The notes below the pieces were generated by a model. It was not told where the DNA came from and made no database searches. It saw only the letters and a program-made list of their open reading frames with translations. A DNA stretch of 6,027 nt from Treponema sp. Its GTDB lineage: Bacteria; Spirochaetota; Spirochaetia; Treponematales; Breznakiellaceae. Made by a program: the position numbers and the translations under genes. Where the stretch lies: contig JAIROH010000178.1 in NCBI GenBank assembly GCA_031257595.1, forward strand, positions 1-6,027, read 5' to 3'. Of the stretch, positions 1-4,474 are shown piece after piece (positions within the stretch are counted from its first letter, which is position 1; each line of letters opens with the position of its first letter).

Positions 1-33
1 CTTCAGTTATCGAACAAATTCCTTATAAAACCT

Positions 34-54
34 GCAAAATGCGGAGCATTTTGC
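34..54. repeat. Short perfect hairpin, 9-bp arms
   Basis: GCAAAATGC (34-42) and GCATTTTGC (46-54) are perfect reverse complements around a 3-base spacer. Read on the minus strand, the stem is followed within a few bases by a short TTTT run. It could therefore act as a weak transcription end point or 3' stabiliser for the minus-strand gene upstream, but the U-tract is poor. It is one of several hairpins of similar geometry in the intergenic parts of this window. Confidence 0.6.
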
Positions 55-56
55 GA

Positions 57-114
57 GACTTGTTCAACAACCCGAACCCGATAGGGTTCAGTAAAATAGG
101 TTGTTGAACAAGTC
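57..114. repeat. Nested inverted repeat, 16-bp outer and 6-bp inner arms
   Basis: The outer arms GACTTGTTCAACAACC (57-72) and GGTTGTTGAACAAGTC (99-114) are perfectly complementary over 16 bp. Inside them, GAACCC (74-79) and GGGTTC (84-89) form a second stem with a GATA loop. An asymmetric bulge (C73 against 90-98) separates the two stems. There is no U-tract next to it on either strand, so it is not a classical terminator. The outer arms contain GTTCAAC and GTTGAAC, which fit the RYYYAAC/GTTRRRY core consensus of integron attC sites. The perfect pairing and unequal spacers fit attC poorly. A dispersed palindromic element or a structured 3' UTR is at least as likely. Confidence 0.7.
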
Positions 115-133
115 CATTCATGTGAGCCAGTCC

Positions 134-151
134 CAAAAACCGAAGTTTTTG
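134..151 (-). terminator. Possible weak terminator hairpin after the minus-strand gene
   Basis: On the minus strand this reads as 7-bp arms closed by a C(TTCG)G tetraloop, and the 3' arm itself is GTTTTTG. It begins 7 bases beyond the stop codon of the 198-aa gene. The stable UUCG loop and position suit a 3'-end structure, but the stem is mostly A-T and the T-run lies inside the stem. Termination is therefore uncertain. Confidence 0.4.
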
Positions 152-158
152 TGCTTCT

Positions 159-755
159 CTAATATAGCCCTTTCAGTTTGCTTAAAAACAACAGGCTGTC
201 CGCCGTTCCCCGTTCTTTCAGTTTCTGATAATCCCCGGCCGTTTCCGTCGCCGATCCCGACAGGGTAAAGATTGTTTTGGTTCTCTGAAACCACAGGGAA
301 TGAATTTCGAGAATCGATTCCAGCCGCGGATTTTTCGCCAGCGTATTTTCCAGCGCGGCGGCAATCGTCAGGTGGTTATCGTCACCCGTCCTGAAATAAA
401 AATGTTCTGTCCCGATAAATATAACAACCCGCCTAAAGCCGCTTCCCAGGCTGTCGTCATTGCGGAAACCGTCAAAGACAAGCGTGTATTTTCCCATGGA
501 AAGATCATAGCCGGAAAGACGAAGCTGCTGCCTGATCCCGGTAATGCCCGCATACACTTCTTTGATGACGTTCGGATTGGCGGGAGCCTTTTGCAGCTGG
601 GCGCGGAGAACCCCAAGCCGGCTTTGATAACGGCCGCCGACCGCGGTCCGGTTTATCAGAAGAGCCGTCTCGTTAAGAAGATTCCAGACTTCGGTTATCT
701 TTTTTGAAAGAGACGCGTTTGAAAGATTTTGCCTGAGCCCGTGAAAAGGATTCAT
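159..755 (-). CDS. Uncharacterised 198-aa protein
   Basis: I do not recognise this protein. The chosen start is the ATG at 755, which has GGGGAGG on the minus strand about 10 bases upstream. The frame stays open for ten more codons to a TTG, but that extension runs through the ribosome binding site. The product looks soluble, with no signal peptide and no membrane segment. Residues 1-80 look largely helical (leucine-, asparagine- and arginine-rich). Residues 83-125 look like a strand-rich core (YDLSMGKYTLVFDGF, then RRVVIFIGTEHFYF). The rest is mixed, ending in a short basic tail (LSKLKGLY). The gene is divergent from the small basic-protein gene and is followed by three hairpins. Codon use resembles its neighbours, so it is likely real. 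The overlapping plus-strand reading frame at 300-707 looks like a shadow. Confidence 0.75.
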   Translation of the reverse strand: MNPFHGLRQNLSNASLSKKITEVWNLLNETALLINRTAVGGRYQSRLGVLRAQLQKAPANPNVIKEVYAGITGIRQQLRLSGYDLSMGKYTLVFDGFRNDDSLGSGFRRVVIFIGTEHFYFRTGDDNHLTIAAALENTLAKNPRLESILEIHSLWFQRTKTIFTLSGSATETAGDYQKLKERGTADSLLFLSKLKGLY

Positions 756-817
756 CCGGAACCATCCTCCCCTACTATACAACAAAATTATGTCAAAGGA
801 ATATGTATGCAGGGCGC

Positions 818-846
818 TTGCAATTATTTCGTTTTTTTACGATACT
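818..846 (+). promoter_or_regulatory. Possible sigma70-type promoter for the small basic-protein gene
   Basis: TTGCAA (818-823) and GATACT (841-846) are 17 bases apart, and each matches the sigma70 consensus at four of six positions. Transcription starting near 853 would give a leader of roughly 147 bases made almost entirely of the hairpins at 851-966. This is a pattern match only. Confidence 0.3.
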
Positions 847-850
847 TGAA

Positions 851-880
851 GCTCTTTTAAAACTTCAGTTTTGAAAGAGC
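851..880. repeat. Hairpin with 13-bp arms
   Basis: GCTCTTTTAAAAC (851-863) pairs with GTTTTGAAAGAGC (868-880) around a TTCA loop, with a single T-G wobble. No T-run follows on the plus strand. The core AAAACTTCAGTTTT resembles the minus-strand reading of the hairpin at 134-151, so similar structures lie on both sides of the 198-aa gene. Confidence 0.6.
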
Positions 881-888
881 AACCACTG

Positions 889-926
889 AAAAAAGCAGTT
901 TTGCAGGCCGTAGGCCGAAAAACTGC
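889..926 (-). terminator. Terminator-like hairpin on the minus strand
   Basis: Read on the minus strand, GCAGTTTT (926-919) pairs with AAAACTGC (902-895). An inner GGCC/GGCC stem (906-909 with 913-916) sits inside. The 3' arm is followed by six T (894-889), which is an intrinsic-terminator layout. The position is odd: it lies in a divergent intergenic region, where it would stop leftward transcripts coming from behind the small basic-protein gene. It may shield the 198-aa gene from antisense read-in, or it may simply be a structured repeat. Confidence 0.4.
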
Positions 927-928
927 AA

Positions 929-966
929 GAGCTTCGGCAAAACCAACCGGGTTTTGCAAGAAGCTC
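929..966. repeat. Two-part hairpin just before the small basic-protein gene
   Basis: An outer stem, GAGCTTC (929-935) with GAAGCTC (960-966), encloses an inner stem, GCAAAACC (937-944) with GGTTTTGC (950-957). The loop is 5 bases and a small internal loop separates the stems. It ends 22 bases before the AGGAG ribosome binding site of the next gene. In a plus-strand leader it would fold immediately upstream of that site. Confidence 0.6.
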
Positions 967-999
967 GCTTGACAAAATTATTTTCTTTAGGAGTGTTCA

Positions 1000-1230
1000 A
1001 TGAAACCAGAAACAATTCTCACCGGGCTTGAAAAACTGTACGCAAAAAGGAAAAACCTTGACGCGCAGATTTCGGCCGCGGAGAAAAAACTTGTCGGCGA
1101 AGTAAAAAACGCCGCCAAAACAGCCGGAACGGTCAAGGGAAAAATCGCGGCTGCCAAAGGAAAAGTCGCGGCTGTCAAAAAATCCGTGGGACGCCCGGCA
1201 AAAAAGACAAAATCCCCCATCGGCAGGTAA
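1000..1230 (+). CDS. Small lysine/alanine-rich basic protein, possibly DNA-binding
   Basis: This 76-aa protein has 17 Lys, 3 Arg and 13 Ala against only 5 acidic residues, a net charge of about +15. Residues 1-35 look like an amphipathic helix of mixed charge (MKPETILTGLEKLYAKRKNL...). Residues 36-72 are an H1-like Lys/Ala tail with a tandem seven-residue repeat (KGKIAAA, KGKVAAV) and then GRPAKKTK, which resembles an AT-hook GRP core. AGGAG lies 6 bases before the ATG, a strong ribosome binding site. A hairpin/T-run follows the stop, so it is probably monocistronic. The composition suggests a nucleoid-associated or nucleic-acid-binding role. A ribosome- or RNA-associated role is equally compatible. 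I recognise no named family. Confidence 0.8.
   Translation: MKPETILTGLEKLYAKRKNLDAQISAAEKKLVGEVKNAAKTAGTVKGKIAAAKGKVAAVKKSVGRPAKKTKSPIGR
1135..1176 (+). repeat. 21-bp tandem duplication inside the basic-protein gene
   Basis: Positions 1135-1155 and 1156-1176 encode KGKIAAA and KGKVAAV and are close to identical as DNA. This suggests recent growth of the basic tail by tandem duplication, as is common in H1-like Lys/Ala tails. The following codons (KKSVGRP) may be a third, diverged unit. Confidence 0.6.
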
Positions 1231-1237
1231 AGATATT

Positions 1238-1261
1238 TCCGAAAATTTTATTTCGGATTTT
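1238..1261 (+). terminator. Hairpin with short T-run after the basic-protein gene
   Basis: TCCGAAA (1238-1244) pairs with TTTCGGA (1251-1257) around a 6-base loop, and TTTT follows at 1258-1261. It starts 8 bases after the stop codon. Its short T-run makes it a moderate terminator by itself. It could cooperate with the stronger hairpin just downstream. Confidence 0.5.
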
Positions 1262-1269
1262 AATCGTGA

Positions 1270-1296
1270 AGCTGGGCCGAAGCCCGGCTTTTTTTT
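1270..1296 (+). terminator. Strong intrinsic terminator or attenuator against an RBS
   Basis: AGCTGGGC (1270-1277) pairs with GCCCGGCT (1282-1289), with one T-G wobble and a CGAA loop. A run of eight T ends at 1296. This is a textbook rho-independent terminator. It ends one base before the GGAG ribosome binding site (1298-1301) of the metal-binding protein, leaving no room for a promoter between them. Transcripts for the next gene must either read through it or begin upstream and carry it in their leader. It may therefore attenuate the downstream operon. Confidence 0.75.
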
Positions 1297-1307
1297 CGGA
1301 GACAATC

Positions 1308-1508
1308 ATGAAGACAACGATAAAAATCGAAGGAATGAGCTGCGATCACTGCGTCGCCCATGTTACAGAAGCCCTGCGGGAAATATCCGGCGTGTCGTCC
1401 GTCACGGTAAGCCTCAAAAACAAAAACGCCGTCGTGGAACATGAGGAAAACGTCGGCCCTGAAGTCCTGAAGGCGGCCGTTACCGAAGCGGGTTACCAGG
1501 CCCTGTAA
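1308..1508 (+). CDS. Heavy-metal-associated (HMA) domain protein, CopZ/MerP-like
   Basis: This 66-aa protein is a single HMA domain (PF00403 type). The metal-binding loop GMSCDHC occupies residues 9-15, with Cys12 and Cys15 as the expected ligands. The rest fits the beta-alpha-beta-beta-alpha-beta fold, including SGVSSVTVSLKNKNAVVEH. Family members carry Cu(I), or Hg in MerP, in the cytoplasm or periplasm. No signal peptide is seen here, so a cytoplasmic chaperone is more likely. The chosen ATG at 1308 has GGAG 6 bases upstream; an in-frame start at 1266 would run through the terminator hairpin and is unlikely. No copper ATPase or regulator is nearby. The gene lies 11 bases before tcdA and is probably cotranscribed with it. 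The metal cannot be told from sequence. Confidence 0.9.
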   Translation: MKTTIKIEGMSCDHCVAHVTEALREISGVSSVTVSLKNKNAVVEHEENVGPEVLKAAVTEAGYQAL

Positions 1509-1519
1509 TTTTTCGCGCC

Positions 1520-2359
1520 ATGACGGAAACAAAGATCGCCCCTGATCCAAAGTTTCACCGGCTGGGCCTTTTAATCGGTCCGGACGCTCTTGAAGAACTG
1601 GAACGTACCCGGATAATCATTTTCGGCCTTGGCGGAGTGGGGAGCTGGGCCGCCGAAGCCCTGGTCCGTTCCGGGGCGGGGCATGTCACCGTTGTCGACA
1701 ACGATTCGGTCTGTGTCACCAACATCAACCGTCAGATACAGGCCCTTTCCGGTACCGTCGGCTTTCCCAAGGCGGCGGCGCTGATGAAAAGGCTGCTTGA
1801 AATAAATCCGCTCTGCGAGGTCAAAGCCTTTAACCAGGTTTTTTCAAGAGAGACCGCCGCTTTTTTTGAAATTGAAAAAGCCGATTATGTGATTGACGCG
1901 ATCGACAGCCTTGGCCACAAGCTTGATCTTATCGAGCTTGCGGTCAAAGCCGGACCGCGGCTTTTTTCTTCGATGGGAATGGCGTGCAGGCTTGATCCGA
2001 CGCGAATCAAAACCGCCGATATTTGGGAAACATCGGGCTGTCCCCTGGCGCGGCTCGTCCGGCAGGGCCTCAAAAAACGGGGCTTTGACGGACACTTCAC
2101 CGCCGTCTACAGCGACGAGCGCGCGGGCGGAGCGGAAGGCGTTGAAAGCGTCTGCGGTACGGCAGCCTGTTTTTGTTCCGGTAAAGATACCGAATGGTGT
2201 TCTTCCAAAAAAGTGATAAACGGAAGTTCGGTCACCGTTACCGCGGCGGCGGGTATGGTACTGGCAAGCCTTGTGCTGCGGGACGTGGTTTCCCGGGGCC
2301 AGGCCGCGGAAGCGCCCGCGAAGCGGCCGGCTCGCGAGCAGGCTCTCGGGGCTTTGTAA
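1520..2359 (+). CDS. tcdA: tRNA threonylcarbamoyladenosine dehydratase (TcdA/CsdL, ThiF/E1 family)
   Basis: This 279-aa protein matches the ThiF/MoeB/E1-like family, TcdA branch. Known TcdA uses ATP to dehydrate t6A37 of tRNA to the cyclic form ct6A. Visible features are the nucleotide-binding GLGGVGS loop (residues 36-42), acidic VVDND (58-62), the TcdA-typical VCVTNINRQ (64-72), and DAIDS (126-130). A C-terminal region GSSVTVTAAAGM (236-246) resembles the end of E. coli TcdA. The length is close to the E. coli protein (about 268 aa), with a short Ala/Arg-rich tail after residue 258. Cysteines cluster at 212, 217, 219 and 227, besides C174. No clear Shine-Dalgarno precedes the ATG, which lies 11 bases after the HMA stop, so translation may be coupled. 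Its stop overlaps the start of the next gene. Confidence 0.92.
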   Translation: MTETKIAPDPKFHRLGLLIGPDALEELERTRIIIFGLGGVGSWAAEALVRSGAGHVTVVDNDSVCVTNINRQIQALSGTVGFPKAAALMKRLLEINPLCEVKAFNQVFSRETAAFFEIEKADYVIDAIDSLGHKLDLIELAVKAGPRLFSSMGMACRLDPTRIKTADIWETSGCPLARLVRQGLKKRGFDGHFTAVYSDERAGGAEGVESVCGTAACFCSGKDTEWCSSKKVINGSSVTVTAAAGMVLASLVLRDVVSRGQAAEAPAKRPAREQALGAL

Positions 2360-3096
2360 TGGCCGACCGTTTTCTGCGCCGGGCCGGGCCGGGCGAAATA
2401 GTCCGCAGGCTTACGGCAAAAGCGGTGTTTGAACGGGGCCTGATAGCGGAAGGCGACAGGGTACTCATCGCCGTTTCGGGCGGGAAAGATTCCACGACCC
2501 TTGCGTGGGCGCTTTCCGCGCTGAGGCCGGTCCTAAGCTACGAGCTTGGCGCCCTGCATATCTCAACTGATTTCTGTTCCTGCTGCAAAAAAGCGTTTCT
2601 TTCGGAAAAACTTAAAAGTTGGGACATTCCGTTTACCGATCTTTTTGTGCCTGTCGCCGGCAGGTTAAAAGAAGGCCGCAGGATGAACTGTTACTGGTGT
2701 TCTACCCAGCGCCGCACGGAACTGTTAAAATACGCGATTGATCATTCTTTCAACAAAATCGCCCTGGGTCATCACCTGGACGACATCATCGAAACTTTTT
2801 TTATGAACCTTACCGAAAAGGCTGAGCTTTCCGCCATGCCGGTAAAGCTCAGATACCGGAAATACCCCGTTACCCTTATACGGCCCCTGGGGTATATTGA
2901 AGAAGCCCAGATTATCGCCTGTGCCGAAGAGCTTGGTATAGCCGCCTCCGCCTGTACCTGCCCCTATGGGATCAATTCGCGGCGCCGGAACACACGAAAA
3001 AACCTTGCGGTCCTTACAGGCGGATCGGGGAAAATAAAACGGCGGATACTCGCGGCCTTGTCCTCGGGCGAAAAAGATCTTTTGGAGGAAGGCTGA
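2359..3096 (+). CDS. ttcA: TtcA-like tRNA 2-thiocytidine biosynthesis protein (PP-loop ATPase)
   Basis: This 245-aa protein belongs to the TtcA/TtuA PP-loop group, which adenylates a tRNA base and replaces oxygen with sulfur; TtcA makes s2C32. The PP-loop SGGKDS is at residues 40-45, the CxxC pair (CYWC) at 111-114, GHHLDD at 137-142 and IRPLGY at 174-179. A third cysteine region, ACTCPYG, spans 198-204. C111, C114 and one of C199/C201 are the likely iron-sulfur cluster ligands. The start is the ATG in TAATG, sharing one base with the tcdA stop, which implies translational coupling; an open frame upstream of it lies within tcdA and is ignored. The protein is shorter than E. coli TtcA (about 311 aa). 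It also carries an extra cysteine group, FCSCC (72-76). The exact substrate base is an inference. Confidence 0.85.
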   Translation: MADRFLRRAGPGEIVRRLTAKAVFERGLIAEGDRVLIAVSGGKDSTTLAWALSALRPVLSYELGALHISTDFCSCCKKAFLSEKLKSWDIPFTDLFVPVAGRLKEGRRMNCYWCSTQRRTELLKYAIDHSFNKIALGHHLDDIIETFFMNLTEKAELSAMPVKLRYRKYPVTLIRPLGYIEEAQIIACAEELGIAASACTCPYGINSRRRNTRKNLAVLTGGSGKIKRRILAALSSGEKDLLEEG

Positions 3097-3137
3097 GGGT
3101 TTGAAAACCGGCGGAAAAAACGCCGCGTGGAACAGCT

Positions 3138-4337
3138 ATGAAGACACTTAACTATGACTGTCCCTTTACCGTTAAGATCGCTTTATCAATAGCTGAATTT
3201 GATCCGGTACAGTGGAACGATCTTATCCGTTCCGGCGACATTCCGTTTCTTGAGTGGGAATGGTTTGCCGCCCTGGAAACATCGGGCAGCGTCTGCCCGG
3301 AGACAGGCTGGCATCCGCTTCATCTTTCCCTGTGGGACAAAGACGATCTGCTTGCCGCGGCCCCGCTTTACCTGAAAAACCACAGTGACGGCGAATTTGT
3401 CTGGGATTATATGTGGGCAAAGGCGGCCTCTTCGCTCGGGACGCCGTGGTATCCCAAACTGACGGGAGTTGTCCCCGCCACGCCCGCCGAAGGCTACCGT
3501 TTCCTTACGGCTGACGGTTTTCCCGACAGGGATCTGCTCAACAGTACCCTGCTTGACGCGGCAGAAGCCCTTTGCCGGAACAACGGTATCCGGGGGCTGC
3601 ATCTTCTTTTTGCCGAACCGGACTGGGCTTCGCGGCCCGGTTCCCTTGTTGAGCGGGGCTATTCCGCCTGGAAACATCAGCGTTATGTCTGGGAAAACGC
3701 GGGTTTTGCCGGTTTCGACGATTACCTTGCGGGCTTTAACAAAAACCAGCGCAAAAATATCCGCAGGGAATACCGCCGCCACGAAGAACAGGGGATTGGC
3801 CTCCGTATTGTTGACCGCGATTCCGGGGCCGGGCAGAGCGGCTACTTTAACGCAATTCACGAGCTTTATACGATCACCAACGACAAATTCGTTCCCTGGG
3901 ACGCGCGCTGGGTCAACGGGGAATTTTTCAGGCTGCTTGGCTCAAGCTATTCCCGCAGGGTTGTGTTTTCCGAGGCGTACCGAAAGGGACAAACCGGCGG
4001 CGCGGAAGAAACCGTCGCCCTTGCCATGATGATCCGCAAAGACGAAAAAATTTGGGGCCGCTACTGGGGCGCCTACGAAGATCTCAAGGACCTTCACTTT
4101 GCCGTTTGTTACTACGCGCCGATGGACTACTGTATTCGGGAAGGGATCCGCTATTTTGATCCCGGCGCCGGATCGCCGCACAAGGTCCGACGGGGCTTCC
4201 GTTCGGTATTCGACACAAGTTACCATAAATTTTTCGATCCGCTGCTGGAAAAACTGTTCAGAACAAATATTGACGAAGTCAACAGCTACGAAGAGGAAAA
4301 CATCGGCGCCCTGAATGACGGACTGCCTTTGAAGTGA
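3138..4337 (+). CDS. Predicted acyltransferase, COG3146/PF04339 (GNAT/FemAB-like)
   Basis: This 399-aa protein has the length and block pattern of the PF04339 (formerly DUF482, COG3146) family, often labelled a peptidoglycan-related or GNAT-like N-acyltransferase; its real substrate is unknown. Recognisable blocks are WYPKLTGVVPATPA (104-117), NKNQRKNIRREYRRH (201-215), GRYWGAYEDLKDLHF (307-321), CYYAPMDYCIREG (324-336) and the tail block FDPGAGSPHKVRRGF (340-354). The last is usually closer to GAQGEHK..RGF, so it deviates at three positions while keeping G, H and K. No signal peptide or membrane segment is seen, so it is probably cytoplasmic. It starts 41 bases after the thiolase gene with only a weak GTGGAA ribosome binding site. 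It may be cotranscribed with the tRNA genes, but a functional link is not evident. Confidence 0.85.
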   Translation: MKTLNYDCPFTVKIALSIAEFDPVQWNDLIRSGDIPFLEWEWFAALETSGSVCPETGWHPLHLSLWDKDDLLAAAPLYLKNHSDGEFVWDYMWAKAASSLGTPWYPKLTGVVPATPAEGYRFLTADGFPDRDLLNSTLLDAAEALCRNNGIRGLHLLFAEPDWASRPGSLVERGYSAWKHQRYVWENAGFAGFDDYLAGFNKNQRKNIRREYRRHEEQGIGLRIVDRDSGAGQSGYFNAIHELYTITNDKFVPWDARWVNGEFFRLLGSSYSRRVVFSEAYRKGQTGGAEETVALAMMIRKDEKIWGRYWGAYEDLKDLHFAVCYYAPMDYCIREGIRYFDPGAGSPHKVRRGFRSVFDTSYHKFFDPLLEKLFRTNIDEVNSYEEENIGALNDGLPLK

Positions 4338-4414
4338 AACACGGCATCCGCATCCGGAAACGCCTTTAACGGGGATCCTTTTACCTGTAGGATACCCTGA
4401 GAATTGCCGATGTA

Positions 4415-4442
4415 TTGTACTATTCCCCCCGTTTTATATAAT
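4415..4442 (+). promoter_or_regulatory. Sigma70-type promoter for the decarboxylase genes
   Basis: A perfect -10 box, TATAAT (4437-4442), lies 16 bases after TTGTAC (4415-4420), which matches the -35 consensus at four of six positions. Transcription would start near 4449, about 26 bases before the GTG start of the beta subunit. The surrounding DNA is sharply more A+T-rich than the coding regions. This is the best promoter match in the window. Confidence 0.65.
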
Positions 4443-4443
4443 A

Positions 4444-4457
4444 TTAATTATAATTAA
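4444..4457. promoter_or_regulatory. 14-bp palindrome over the predicted start site, possible operator
   Basis: TTAATTATAATTAA is a perfect palindrome starting one base after the -10 box and covering the expected transcription start. That is a typical repressor position. Because the stretch is entirely A/T, a chance palindrome is much more likely than in mixed sequence. Confidence 0.3.
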
Positions 4458-4474
4458 CTATATAAGGAAGTATT

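Noticed and set aside
300..707. 135-codon plus-strand open frame
   Set aside because: It lies wholly antisense to the 198-aa gene, has no ribosome binding site and has unnatural composition; a shadow frame.
969..974. Perfect TTGACA as a -35 box for the small basic-protein gene
   Set aside because: A -10 box 16-18 bases downstream would fall on the RBS and start codon region (around 991-997), and no suitable hexamer is there.
1266..1307. N-terminal extension of the metal-binding protein from an ATG-equivalent start at 1266
   Set aside because: The extension would be encoded by the terminator hairpin and the RBS itself; the HMA domain begins right after the ATG at 1308.
2194..2358. N-terminal extension of the TtcA-like protein
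   Set aside because: It is out-of-frame sequence of the tcdA gene with Gly/Arg-rich content; the TAATG start gives the normal family N-terminus.
3098..3125. Two small stems (GGTTT/AAACC and CGGCG/CGCCG) between the thiolase and acyltransferase genes
   Set aside because: The stems are only 5 bp with no T-run; not enough to call a terminator or regulatory element.
4372..4397. GGGATCC / GGAT-A-CCC hairpin after the acyltransferase gene
   Set aside because: A bulged 7-bp stem with a long loop and no T-run; too weak to call a terminator.
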